Shown piece by piece: positions 46,707 to 57,969 of a DNA stretch of 64,000 nt. The stretch spans positions 186,001 to 250,000 of the forward strand of contig JAJVIM010000007.1 of assembly GCA_022071955.1 (NCBI GenBank). Direction: 5' to 3'. The translations under genes and the position numbers were made by a program. Origin of the DNA: Anaerolineae bacterium. GTDB taxonomy: Bacteria; Chloroflexota; Anaerolineae; 4572-78; J111. The first letter of the stretch is position 1, and every line of letters starts with the position of its first letter. Under the pieces are notes generated by a model. It was not told the origin of the DNA. It made no database searches and saw only the letters and a program-made list of their open reading frames with translations.

Positions 46707-47621
46707 ATGACAACCCAAACTGTTGCATTACACCGGCCAAAACGTTCACCCATTAACTGGGGCCACCTGTTAGCCTGGGCCGCTATGATTGCCCTTATTT
46801 TTATCACCCTGTTTCCCATGTGGTGGGTAATGCGCACGGCCCTGTCTACCCAAAAATTACTCTTTAGCGATACCACCTCGTTGCTGCCAATTGGCTTTAC
46901 GGTAAACAACTTTGCCCGCGTGCTGGGCCTGCTTAGCACCGAAGAAGCCGTCGCCGCCGGCGGATCCGGGCAGGCCATCAACTTTTTCCTGTTCCTGCGC
47001 AACTCGTTTATTGTTACCACCCTGCTGGTGGTGGGCCAGGTTTTCTTTAGCGCGCTGGCCGCGTACGCTTTTGCCCGGCTGCGATTCCCCTTCCGCGATC
47101 AGATATTTTTCCTGTACATTGCCGCGCTGATGGTGCCCGGCATTGTTACGCTCATCCCCAACTTTATCCTTATCCGCAATCTGACCTGGCTGGACACCTT
47201 TCAGGGCATTGTCGCCCCTAAATTCCTGATGACACCCTTTGCTGTTTTCTTTCTGCGCCAGTTCTTTTTGGGCATCAACCGCGAGGTAGAAGAAGCCGCC
47301 AAAATCGATGGGGCCGGCATGTTTGGGATTTTCTACCAGATTGTGTTGCCGATGAGTGTGGCGCCCGTTACCACGCTGGGCATCCTGACCTTCATTACCG
47401 AATGGAACGATTATTTGTGGCCATTTTTGGTGGGCAAGGATGAAAGCGTGCGGGTGCTGACCGTCGCTCTGGGCATTTTTCGCAGCCAAACACCGCAGGG
47501 CGCGCCCGACTGGGGCGGCTTGATGGCCGGCGCGCTGGTGGCGATGATCCCCATCCTCATTCTGTTTGCCCTGACCGGCCGCAAAGCCATCGACTCAATT
47601 CAGTTTAGCGGCATTAAATAA
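46707..47621 (+). CDS. Sugar ABC transporter permease 4 (MalG-like)
   Basis: Permease of 304 residues pairing with the preceding one. The EAA loop is EEAAKIDGAGMFGIFYQIVLPM; the ending GLMAGALVAMIPILILFALTGRKAIDSIQFSGIK is typical of MalG-like proteins. AAAAAGGAG precedes the ATG. No ATPase gene is present in this importer either. Confidence 0.93.
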   Translation: MTTQTVALHRPKRSPINWGHLLAWAAMIALIFITLFPMWWVMRTALSTQKLLFSDTTSLLPIGFTVNNFARVLGLLSTEEAVAAGGSGQAINFFLFLRNSFIVTTLLVVGQVFFSALAAYAFARLRFPFRDQIFFLYIAALMVPGIVTLIPNFILIRNLTWLDTFQGIVAPKFLMTPFAVFFLRQFFLGINREVEEAAKIDGAGMFGIFYQIVLPMSVAPVTTLGILTFITEWNDYLWPFLVGKDESVRVLTVALGIFRSQTPQGAPDWGGLMAGALVAMIPILILFALTGRKAIDSIQFSGIK

Positions 47622-47623
47622 CC

Positions 47624-47741
47624 AAAGGAGGGAACGCAACAAAAAAACTGACTGGCTCAAACACGTCTGCTGCCGATGGGCGTAACAGCCCCGAGTCAAT
47701 AACAATCCATCAAAAATTTTTAATCTTAAGGAGAAGAACCC
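47624..47741 (+). other. Leader region before binding protein 2, with orphan Shine-Dalgarno
   Basis: CCAAAGGAGGGAACGCAAC begins at 47622, at once after the permease stop, followed by an A-rich stretch but no start codon at translational distance. A GGGC/GCCC hairpin (47678-47691) follows. The true ribosome site of the binding-protein gene (AAGGAGAAG) is about 110 bases further on. Confidence 0.5.
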
Positions 47742-49139
47742 ATGACAACGCAACGCTTTAAACTGGTGCTTACCTCAATACTGGCCATTTTAAGTTTAAC
47801 CCTGGCCGCTTGTGGCGGCTCGGCTGCCCCGGCTCCGGCCCAATCCGCCGCTGAAAAACCGGCCGCCGAAGCAGCCGCCCCCAGCGGCCAGGCCGTTGAA
47901 ATTCGCTACGGCCTGTGGGACTCGGCCCAGCAGCCCGCCTATGAAGCCTGCGCCGCCGAATTTACCAAGCAGAATCCCAACATCACCATCAAAATTGAAC
48001 AGAACGGCTGGGATGACTACTGGAGCGGCATTCAAACCGGGATGGTCGCCGGCAACGCCCCCGATGTCTTCACCAACCACCTGGCCAAATACCCGGAATT
48101 TGCCTCCAAAGGCCAGATTAGTGATATTCAACCGCTGGTAGACCGCGATAAAGTACCCACCGACATCTATATTGGCGATCTGGCCGATCTGTGGACCCGC
48201 GAAGGCAAACGCTACGGCCTGCCCAAAGACTGGGACACCATCGCCGTGTTCTACAACAAGAAAATGCTGGAAGAGGCCGGCGTTGATCCCAAAGTGATGG
48301 ATGACTGGGCCTGGAATCCGCAGGATGGCGGTACCTTTGAGGAAGTCATCGCCAAGCTGACCCTTGACGAAAACGGCAACAACGGCCTCAGCCCCAACTT
48401 TGACAAAACCAAAGTCAAGCAATATGGTTTTATTCACCAGGGGCAGGGCAGTGGCAAGGGCCAAACTCAATGGAGTTTCCTTGCTGCCAGCGCCGGCTTT
48501 AAATACCAGGATGAAGTTTGGGGCACCCAGTTCCACTATGACGACCCTCGTCTGGCCGAAACGCTGACCTGGTACAAAAACCTGATGGATAAAGGTTTTG
48601 CGCCACCCTACGCCGACGTGAGCAGCCTTGGGCCTTCGGCGATGTTCCAGGCCGGCAAGGGCGCAATGACCAGCGACGGCTCGTGGATGATCAGCAACTA
48701 CGTTAACAATTCCAATTTTGAAGTAGGTTTTGGCCTGCTGCCCGTTGGCCCGGAAGGACGCAAGAGCATGTTCAACGGCCTGGCCGATTCTATCTTTGTG
48801 GGCACCAAACATCAGGAAGAAGCCTGGCAATGGGTTAAATTTCTGGCTTCACCAACTTGTGAAAATATCGTCGGCAGCTACGCCGTGGTCTTCCCGGCTA
48901 TTCAATCCGGGGTAGATAAAGCCCTGGCCGCCCACAAAGAGAAAGGGCTGGACGTGAGCGCCTTCACCAAAGAAGCGCTCGATCCCAACGGCACCTTCCT
49001 GTTCCCCGTAGCCGACCACGACTCTGAAATCAACACGATTATGACCCAGACCGAAGAGAAAATTTACCTGGGCCAAACCACCGATGTCGCCGCTGCCTTA
49101 AAACAGGCCAACGACGAAGTGAACGCTCTGTTTAAGTAA
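47742..49139 (+). CDS. Carbohydrate ABC transporter substrate-binding lipoprotein 2
   Basis: Sugar-binding lipoprotein of 465 residues. The signal peptide ends in LAAC (C24), followed by an Ala/Pro linker instead of the Val-Glu-Thr repeats of the other two binding proteins. The fold is family 1 (VEIRYGLWDSAQQPAYEACAAEFTKQNP). Probably delivers alpha-galactosides to permeases 3 and 4. Confidence 0.92.
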   Translation: MTTQRFKLVLTSILAILSLTLAACGGSAAPAPAQSAAEKPAAEAAAPSGQAVEIRYGLWDSAQQPAYEACAAEFTKQNPNITIKIEQNGWDDYWSGIQTGMVAGNAPDVFTNHLAKYPEFASKGQISDIQPLVDRDKVPTDIYIGDLADLWTREGKRYGLPKDWDTIAVFYNKKMLEEAGVDPKVMDDWAWNPQDGGTFEEVIAKLTLDENGNNGLSPNFDKTKVKQYGFIHQGQGSGKGQTQWSFLAASAGFKYQDEVWGTQFHYDDPRLAETLTWYKNLMDKGFAPPYADVSSLGPSAMFQAGKGAMTSDGSWMISNYVNNSNFEVGFGLLPVGPEGRKSMFNGLADSIFVGTKHQEEAWQWVKFLASPTCENIVGSYAVVFPAIQSGVDKALAAHKEKGLDVSAFTKEALDPNGTFLFPVADHDSEINTIMTQTEEKIYLGQTTDVAAALKQANDEVNALFK

Positions 49140-49231
49140 AAGCGACGGGATGTTGACCGCCCGCCAAACAATATTTATCCGTAAGCCAACACTCTTCCAT
49201 TTATTGGAAAGCGTGTAAAATGAAATAGGTA

Positions 49232-49264
49232 GTGGGAGTTGACCACTTTGCGGTCAACTCCCAC
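49232..49264. repeat. Perfect 13-bp inverted repeat after binding protein 2
   Basis: GTGGGAGTTGACC (49232-49244), 7-base loop, GGTCAACTCCCAC (49252-49264). No T-run follows, so it is more likely a REP-like element or mRNA stabiliser than a terminator. The remainder of the gap holds no gene. Confidence 0.75.
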
Positions 49265-49334
49265 CGCCGGTGTTTCCTCTGCCCCAAAACCGCAGAGCCG
49301 GTAATCGCACCGCACCCGAAAGGCTTTAAACAGA

Positions 49335-49759
49335 ATGATCCATTTTAATCCCACTACTCACACCTTTAATTTGGGCCTAAACTCCAGCTTTTACGCCTTT
49401 CAGGTTGATGCCGAAGGGCGGCTGGTGCATTTAGGCTGGGGGCCGCGCCCCGCCGGAGCCGATGACGCCCTGCTCGGCGGCCAGATCACCGGCCCGGATG
49501 AGTCAACTCCTTTTGAGCAGCAACCCCGGCGCGATGAATTGATTACTTTTGGCGATGTGACCTACCACGAAGTTTCGCTCGGGGCCAGCCAAATGAACTG
49601 GACGAAACCGAACTGGCCGAATACGCCAGCACTAATGCCTTTTACAAGCGTATTCGCCATATTGTGCAAAATGGCGATTTGTACCGCTTGCAGCGGCTGG
49701 AAGAGTTTGGCGCGTCGGTGGTTGAGGTTGTGCTGCCGGCAGCCCGGCTGCGGTCATAA
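49335..49759 (+). pseudogene. Remnant of a GH36 alpha-galactosidase (internal deletion and frameshift)
   Basis: The first 88 or so codons (IHFNPTTHTFNLGLNSSFYAFQVDAEGRLVHLGWGPRP) match the N-terminal beta-sandwich of GH36 alpha-galactosidases. At about 49600 the frame changes; in the next frame the codons read DETELAEYASTNAFYKRIRH then IVQNGDLYRL and stop at 49757, the region near the C terminus of GH36 catalytic domains. About 500 to 600 residues, including both catalytic Asp, are missing. The open frame that runs to 49787 is an artefact of the shift. Its start codon context is intact. Confidence 0.8.
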
Positions 49760-49762
49760 TTT

Positions 49763-49811
49763 GCAATTCACAATTCATAATTCATAATTCATAATTCATA
49801 ATTCGTAATTG
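49763..49811 (+). repeat. AT-rich 7-base tandem repeat (CATAATT)
   Basis: About five units of CATAATT, the last degenerate (CGTAATT), lie between the GH36 remnant and the GH4 gene. Such short AT arrays are frequent between genes of related organisms. Confidence 0.75.
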
Positions 49812-49831
49812 TATTTTCAAAGGAGACACCT

Positions 49832-51217
49832 ATGCCAAAGATCACATTCATTGGCGCCGGCAGCACCGTATTTGCCAAAAACCTGCTGGGCGATATTCTC
49901 AACTACCCGGAACTGGCCAACTCGACGCTGACCCTGTTTGATATTAACGACAAACGGCTGGCCGAGAGCGAAGCGGTGGCCCGGCGCGTCATCGATATTT
50001 TGGGCGTTAAACCGACCATTGAAGCCACCACCAACCGCCGGGCCGCGCTCGATGGGGCCGATTACGCCATTGCCATGTTCCAGGTGGGCGGCTACAAACC
50101 GGCCACCGTCATCGATTTTGACATCCCCAAAAAATACGGCTTGCGTCAGACCATCGCCGACACGCTGGGCATTGGCGGCATTATGCGCGGCCTGCGCACC
50201 ATCCCCGTGCTGCTGAACATGGCCCGCGACATGGAAGAACTGTGCCCGGATGTGACGTTTCTCAATTACGTTAACCCGATGGCTATGAACACCTGGGCGC
50301 TGGGCAAAGCTACTTCCATTAAAACCGTCGGCCTGTGCCACAGCGTGCCCCACACCGCCGCCGAACTGGCCGCCGACATCGGCGTGCCGGTGAAGGAGAT
50401 CAATTATCTGGTGGCCGGCATCAACCACATGGCCTTTTACCTTAAATTTGAGCACAACGGCGAAAATCTGTACCCGCTCATCCGCCAGGTTTACCACGAA
50501 GGCCGTATGCCCAACTGGAACCGGGTGCGCTACGAAATGTTCAACCGGCTGGGTTACTTTGTTACCGAATCCAGCGAGCATTTCAGCGAGTACGTGCCGT
50601 GGTTCATCAAACGCGACCGGCCCGACCTCATTGAAAAGTACAACATTCCGCTGGATGAGTATATTGGCCGCTGCGAAGCACAGATTTTGGCCTGGGAGTA
50701 CGCTCAAAACGCCGACCGCCAACCGGACGTATTCACCGCCGCCAAATTGGCCGCCGAGCTGGAAAAATTTAAGATGATGGCGCGCTCGCGCCAGTGGACG
50801 CTGGACGGGTTCAAAAATCGACACAACATTGAACCGAGCGTGGAATATGGCTCGGGCATTATCCACAGCCTTGAAACAGGAAAGCCACGTACAATTTACG
50901 GCAACGTGATGAATTATGGTATGATAGATAACCTGCCGCATGGCTGCTGTGTTGAAGTGCCGTGCCTGGTTGACAAAAACGGCATTCAGCCGACGCGAAT
51001 TGGCAGTTTGCCGCCGCATCTGGCCGCGCTGATGCAAACCAGCATCAACGTGCAGGCGCTCACCGTTGAAGCAGCCCTCACCGGCAAACGAGAGCACATT
51101 TACCACGCCGCCATGCTAGATCCCCACACCGCCGCCGAGCTTGACCTGGAGCAAATCTGGGCCATGGTCGATGAACTGATTGCCGCCCACGGCGATATGC
51201 TGCCGGCATACAACTAG
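49832..51217 (+). CDS. GH4 family alpha-galactosidase (MelA-like)
   Basis: NAD- and Mn-dependent glycoside hydrolase, 461 residues, cytosolic. The Rossmann motif is FIGAGSTVFAKNLLGD (G8-x-G10), then DTLGIGGIMRGLRTIP. The metal-binding site is in NPMAMNTW and GLCHSVPHTAAELA (Cys and His), with GINHMAF downstream. MelA-type sequence features favour alpha-galactoside rather than glucuronide substrate. Its presence beside the GH36 remnant suggests that it has taken over the role. Confidence 0.9.
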   Translation: MPKITFIGAGSTVFAKNLLGDILNYPELANSTLTLFDINDKRLAESEAVARRVIDILGVKPTIEATTNRRAALDGADYAIAMFQVGGYKPATVIDFDIPKKYGLRQTIADTLGIGGIMRGLRTIPVLLNMARDMEELCPDVTFLNYVNPMAMNTWALGKATSIKTVGLCHSVPHTAAELAADIGVPVKEINYLVAGINHMAFYLKFEHNGENLYPLIRQVYHEGRMPNWNRVRYEMFNRLGYFVTESSEHFSEYVPWFIKRDRPDLIEKYNIPLDEYIGRCEAQILAWEYAQNADRQPDVFTAAKLAAELEKFKMMARSRQWTLDGFKNRHNIEPSVEYGSGIIHSLETGKPRTIYGNVMNYGMIDNLPHGCCVEVPCLVDKNGIQPTRIGSLPPHLAALMQTSINVQALTVEAALTGKREHIYHAAMLDPHTAAELDLEQIWAMVDELIAAHGDMLPAYN

Positions 51218-51227
51218 CAAGGGAGCA

Positions 51228-53760
<2,533 letters not shown>

Positions 53761-53763
53761 GCC

Positions 53764-53798
53764 ACCGATTCGCCCATTCAGCGGCGAATCGGTATACT
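53764..53798 (+). promoter_or_regulatory. Inverted repeat and TATACT before the E2 gene
   Basis: ACCGATTCGCC (53764-53774) pairs with GGCGAATCGGT (53783-53793). TATACT starts on its last base (53793-53798). It probably ends the galactose transcript and borders the E2 promoter, whose -35 box is not convincing. Confidence 0.45.
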
Positions 53799-53822
53799 TT
53801 CACAAAAAAACCGAGGAAAATC

Positions 53823-55118
53823 ATGGCCGTAGATTTTATTATTCCCAAATTGGGTGACAACGTTAAAGAGGCAACTATTGTCGATTGGCTGGTAGAAGAC
53901 GGCGCGGAAGTGAACCAGGGCGATGACGTTATCGAGCTGGAAACCGACAAAGCGGTAGTACCGGTACCGGCCAACGCCAGCGGCACCATCAAATTTGGGC
54001 CGTACAAAGCCGGCGACGTGGTGCCCATCGACACGGTGGTGGCCACCATCGGTTCGCGTGATGCCAGCTTTGCCCCCCGTGGCGATGGCCAGCCCGCCCC
54101 GGCCACAGACAGCGCCCCGGCCGCCGAACCGGCCAGCGCGGCCCCCGCCGCTGCACCCGCAACCGCGCCGGAGCCTGGCCTCAAAGCCACGCCCGTGGCC
54201 CAAAAAATGGCCACGGAAATGGGCGTCGATTTGAGCAGTATTGATGGCAGCGGCGCGCGCGGTAAAATCACCAAAGCCGATGTGCTGCACGCCGCCGGCG
54301 CAGAAGAAGCCGCGCCAGCCCCCGCGCCAACCGCGTCGCAAGCTCCCGCCGCGCCGGTAATCCCAACCCCGCCGCCGGCCGCCCCCAAACCAACGCCAAC
54401 GCCTCAGGGCGATGTACTGGAGCGCGTGCCGGTCAAAGGGATTCGCGGTATTATTGCCCGGCGTATGGCCGAAAGCGTGCACACTACCGCCCGCGTCACC
54501 CTGGTTACAGAAGTTGACGCCACCGAACTGGTCGCCCTGCGCGAGCAGCTCAAAGGGCGCTACGCCGAAGCCTGGGGTTTTGCGCCCGGTTACAACGAAC
54601 TGCTGGCCATGATTGCGGCCAACGGGCTGCGGCAGTTCCCGCATATGAACGCCCGTTTCGCCGCCGATGGCGAGTCAATTGAAATCCTCAACCCGGTGAA
54701 TATTGGCCTGGCCGTTGATACCGAGCGCGGCCTGCTGGTTACGGTTATCCGTGAACTGGATAAAAAAGGCTTGCAGGAGATTGGCAGCGAGTTTCGGGGG
54801 TTGGTGAAGCGGGCCAGAGAAGGCAAAAGCGGCCCCGACGATTTGAGCGGCAGCACCTTCACCATTTCCAATCTGGGCATGTTCCGGGTCGATGCCTTTA
54901 CGCCGGTCATTAATTTACCGGATGCCGCCATTTTGGGCGTGGGCCGCATTGTGGAAAAGCCGGTAGTTAAAGATGGCAATATTGTGGTGCGTAAAATGCT
55001 CACCCTCAGCCTGGTGTTTGATCACCGGCTGGTGGATGGCGCCCCCGCCGCCAAATTTTTGGATTACCTCTGCGAGATCATCGAAGAGCCGTACCTGCTC
55101 TTCCTCACCCGCAAGTAA
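53823..55118 (+). CDS. 2-oxo acid dehydrogenase E2 component (dihydrolipoamide acyltransferase)
   Basis: Acyl-transferring core of a pyruvate, 2-oxoglutarate or branched-chain dehydrogenase complex, 431 residues. A lipoyl domain (residues 1-78, lipoyl Lys K43 in ETDKAVV) is followed by an Ala/Pro linker, a peripheral-subunit-binding domain (about 120-160, PVAQKMATEMGVDLSSIDGSG) and a second linker. The catalytic domain has FDHRLVDG with His 401. Substrate cannot be assigned because E1 and E3 are not adjacent. It stands alone with its own terminator. Confidence 0.92.
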   Translation: MAVDFIIPKLGDNVKEATIVDWLVEDGAEVNQGDDVIELETDKAVVPVPANASGTIKFGPYKAGDVVPIDTVVATIGSRDASFAPRGDGQPAPATDSAPAAEPASAAPAAAPATAPEPGLKATPVAQKMATEMGVDLSSIDGSGARGKITKADVLHAAGAEEAAPAPAPTASQAPAAPVIPTPPPAAPKPTPTPQGDVLERVPVKGIRGIIARRMAESVHTTARVTLVTEVDATELVALREQLKGRYAEAWGFAPGYNELLAMIAANGLRQFPHMNARFAADGESIEILNPVNIGLAVDTERGLLVTVIRELDKKGLQEIGSEFRGLVKRAREGKSGPDDLSGSTFTISNLGMFRVDAFTPVINLPDAAILGVGRIVEKPVVKDGNIVVRKMLTLSLVFDHRLVDGAPAAKFLDYLCEIIEEPYLLFLTRK

Positions 55119-55137
55119 CCCGGCGCACAAAAAACAA

Positions 55138-55165
55138 ACGGGGCAGCTTTGGCTGCCCCGTTTTT
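55138..55165 (+). terminator. Intrinsic terminator after the E2 gene
   Basis: ACGGGGCAGC, loop TTTG, GCTGCCCCGT, then TTTT. It also serves the convergent LysE gene that ends a few bases away. Confidence 0.9.
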
Positions 55166-55167
55166 AT

Positions 55168-55797
55168 TTACGGGCGCAGCAGCGCCAGCCGAAAGCCCAA
55201 CCCCAGCAGCAGCGCGCCAATCGCCGCATCTACCCCGCGATAGACCCGCCGGTAGCCGGCTCTAAACCACGGCAGCGACACCAGCAGCGTCACGATTGAG
55301 TACCACCCCAGCGACACCAGCGGCAGCAATAGCACCAGAGTCAACTTGGCCGCCAACGGCGTGGTGATTGAAATTACGCTGGTAAACAACGCCAGGTAAT
55401 AAATAGCCGATTTGGGATTGGTGAGACACGTCACCAGCCCCACTCGATAGGCTTGCCGCCGGTTCAAACTGGCTGCGGTAATGTCGGCCGGCCAGTCGGG
55501 CGGCGTATTGCGCCACTTGAGCAGAGATTTTACCCCCAGGTAGATCAAATAAATTGCGCCCAGAATTTTCAGCCCGGCAAACAACCACAGCGAATGGGCC
55601 AAAATAGCCGACAGCCCCAAAAAGCCCAGCGTCACGTGCACCAGCGTGCCGGTGGCAATCCCCAGCGCGGAAAAAAGACTCACCGGCCGCGGGTTGGTCA
55701 GCCCCAGTTGCAGGCTCACCAAAAAATTGGGGCCGGGACTCATCACCGCCAGCAGGTGTAGCCCCAGCACGGGTAAAATTAACAAGGTTAGATTCAT
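55168..55797 (-). CDS. LysE/RhtB family exporter
   Basis: Amino-acid or small-metabolite efflux protein of 209 residues with about six membrane helices. Hallmark sequence MSPGPNFLVSLQLGLTNPRPVSLFSALGIATG lies after the first helix, and LTNPKSAIYYLALF in the middle. Convergent with the E2 gene. Substrate unknown. Confidence 0.93.
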   Translation of the reverse strand: MNLTLLILPVLGLHLLAVMSPGPNFLVSLQLGLTNPRPVSLFSALGIATGTLVHVTLGFLGLSAILAHSLWLFAGLKILGAIYLIYLGVKSLLKWRNTPPDWPADITAASLNRRQAYRVGLVTCLTNPKSAIYYLALFTSVISITTPLAAKLTLVLLLPLVSLGWYSIVTLLVSLPWFRAGYRRVYRGVDAAIGALLLGLGFRLALLRP

Positions 55798-55909
55798 CGG
55801 TGGGCAACGCCTCTCTGAAAATTCAATTATAAAGAATGAAGGGTGAAGGATGAATTGTCAACAACTCGCAATTCGCTGAATCGCTAATTCGTTCACTCGC
55901 TACCCGCAA

Positions 55910-55939
55910 TTGGGCAACAAATTTCTGGCATGATATACT
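55910..55939 (+). promoter_or_regulatory. Candidate promoter of yifB
   Basis: TTGGGC (55910-55915), 18-base spacer, TATACT (55934-55939), 35 bases before the start codon. Confidence 0.55.
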
Positions 55940-55973
55940 TTGCCAGCCAAGCGTCAAGTGGAGGGACACCCCA

Positions 55974-57491
55974 ATGTTAGCCAAAGTAACCAGTTGCGCC
56001 GTCGTCGGCCTGGACGGTGTGCTTATTCAGGTTGAGGTCGATATTGCCCGCGGCCTGCCATCGATGACCATTGTCGGCCTGCCCGATGCCGCCGTGCAGG
56101 AAAGCCGCGAGCGTGTTCGCGCCGCCATCAATAACACCGGCCTGCCCTTCCCCACCGGCCGCGTCACCGTTAACCTGGCCCCCGCCGATATCCGCAAAGC
56201 CGGCCCGGCCTACGATCTACCCATCGCTATTGGCATTTTACTGGCCGCCGAGCAGGTATTTGGCAATGTGGAACAGGCCATCGTTATGGGCGAGCTGTCG
56301 CTGGACGGCAGTGTGCGCCATGTGAGCGGGGTACTGCCGATGGCCAATCTGGCCCGGCAAGAAGGGTTCACCACCCTGTTTGTCCCCGCCGAAGACGCCG
56401 CCGAGGCCGCGCTGATTGAGGGGTTGACCGTTTATCCGGTAAAAACTTTGCTGCAACTGATCGATCACCTGAGCGGCCATCACCAACTGTGTCCCTACCA
56501 AACCGACTTTTGCCTTGACGAATCGCCGCCGGCCACCGTCACCGATCTGGCGGAGGTGAAGGGGCAGGAACATGCCAAACGAGCGCTGGAAGTGGCCGCG
56601 GCCGGGGCGCACAACCTGCTCTTCAGCGGGCCGCCCGGCTCGGGCAAAACACTCATTGCCCGCTCGATGCCCGGTATTTTGCCCAAACTGACCATCTCCG
56701 AGGCGCTCGACGTGACCCGCATCTACTCCGTAGCCGACCAATTGACCGCCGATGAACCGCTGATCCGCCACCGGCCGTTCCGCGCTCCGCACCACACTGT
56801 GAGCTACGCCGGCCTTATCGGTGGCGGACGCTGGCCCAAACCCGGCGAAATCAGCCTGGCCCATCGCGGCGTGCTCTTTTTGGACGAACTGCCGGAGTTT
56901 GGCAACCGCATGCTGGAAATGCTGCGCCAACCGTTGGAAGACAAAATCGTGTCGATCAGCCGCTCGGCCGGCTCGCTGACCTATCCGGCCAACTTCATTT
57001 TGATTGGTTCGATGAATCCCTGTCCCTGCGGTTTTGCCACCGATCCCGAAAAAGAGTGTACCTGCTCCGTTTCGATGGTCAAAAGCTACCAGAAAAAAAT
57101 ATCCGGCCCGCTGCTGGACCGGATTGATATCCATGTGGAAGTGCCGCGCGTGCCATTTGAGAAGCTCAGCAGCCAGCGCACCGGCGAACCCAGCGAGGCC
57201 GTGCGCCAGCGCGTCGAGGCCGCCCGCGCCCTTCAGCGCAAACGTTTCAACGGCGCCGGCCTGCAAACCAATGCCGATATGGGGCCGGCCGAAATCCGCC
57301 AGTTTTGCCCGCTCGATGCTACCGGCACCAATCTGCTCAAAGCAGCGATGCAGCAAATGAGGCTCAGCGCCCGGGCCTACCATCGCATCCTCAAGCTGGC
57401 CCGCACCATCGCCGATTTGGCCGGAGAAGAGAATATCCAAACCGCCCACGTCGCCGAGGCGATCCAGTATCGTCCCCGGCGGGTGGGGTGA
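55974..57491 (+). CDS. YifB/ComM family Mg-chelatase-like AAA+ ATPase
   Basis: Full-length ComM-type protein, 505 residues. It has an N-terminal Lon-protease-like ChlI domain (LIQVEVDIARGLPSMTIVGLPDAAVQES), a P-loop FSGPPGSGKTLIARSMPG near 215, Walker B VLFLDELPEF, a zinc-finger-like NPCPCGF...CTCS, and the C-terminal Mg-chelatase lid. ComM is a branch-migration helicase that helps integrate DNA during natural transformation in proteobacteria. The start is the ATG at 55974. Confidence 0.93.
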   Translation: MLAKVTSCAVVGLDGVLIQVEVDIARGLPSMTIVGLPDAAVQESRERVRAAINNTGLPFPTGRVTVNLAPADIRKAGPAYDLPIAIGILLAAEQVFGNVEQAIVMGELSLDGSVRHVSGVLPMANLARQEGFTTLFVPAEDAAEAALIEGLTVYPVKTLLQLIDHLSGHHQLCPYQTDFCLDESPPATVTDLAEVKGQEHAKRALEVAAAGAHNLLFSGPPGSGKTLIARSMPGILPKLTISEALDVTRIYSVADQLTADEPLIRHRPFRAPHHTVSYAGLIGGGRWPKPGEISLAHRGVLFLDELPEFGNRMLEMLRQPLEDKIVSISRSAGSLTYPANFILIGSMNPCPCGFATDPEKECTCSVSMVKSYQKKISGPLLDRIDIHVEVPRVPFEKLSSQRTGEPSEAVRQRVEAARALQRKRFNGAGLQTNADMGPAEIRQFCPLDATGTNLLKAAMQQMRLSARAYHRILKLARTIADLAGEENIQTAHVAEAIQYRPRRVG

Positions 57492-57560
57492 TTCTGGCCG
57501 AAAGTCGGCATTTTTGTCGGGCAACAGTAGAGGGAATGTATCCCTGCGTTGCACAATAAC

Positions 57561-57591
57561 CACAGCCTCGCCGATATTTGGCGAGGCTGTG
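57561..57591 (+). terminator. Hairpin after yifB
   Basis: CACAGCCTCGCC and GGCGAGGCTGTG form a 12-bp perfect stem around 7 bases, without a T-run. Confidence 0.6.
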
Positions 57592-57645
57592 TTATCCCGG
57601 CGTTATCTTGCTACCCGGCACATCCTGGCACGGGCAGCAAAAATG

Positions 57646-57821
57646 TTGACAGTGTTGTCACTCTCAATTCTGATCCTATGTTGAGGGCAGCCTCAGCCGA
57701 AGTTCCACCTACAATTTCGATCAGCGAATGGCTCAAATGAGAGCGCTATTTTTCAACGGGTGGTGACTAAACATTTCGAATACAACAGATCCTCACCAAT
57801 CATCGGTGGGGATCTGTTTTT
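57646..57821 (+). ncRNA. Candidate small RNA in the yifB-regulator gap
   Basis: The gap 57492-57969 has no credible gene; a 63-codon frame at 57549 has no ribosome site and no recognisable product. TTGACA (57646-57651), 17 bases, TCTGAT could be a promoter. A strong terminator lies at 57784-57821 (ACAGATCCTCACC with GGTGGGGATCTGT, then TTTTT). No gene lies between, so a transcript of about 140 bases would be non-coding. No known RNA family was recognised. Confidence 0.35.
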
Positions 57822-57969
57822 GCATTGAACTGCATCAAAAAAGGGAACTCGCGGGAATGCAACTTTGGTTTTTGGCGCTTAACCGGGCGTCCATGAAACC
57901 GAGGATATGTTAGTCAATTAACACTGGTTCTACTGGGGGAGTGTGTCGTACAGTGTACCAATTAGCGGG

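Noticed and set aside
57549..57740. 63-codon plus-strand frame after yifB
   Set aside because: No ribosome site, overlaps the hairpin after yifB, and the product has no recognisable pattern.
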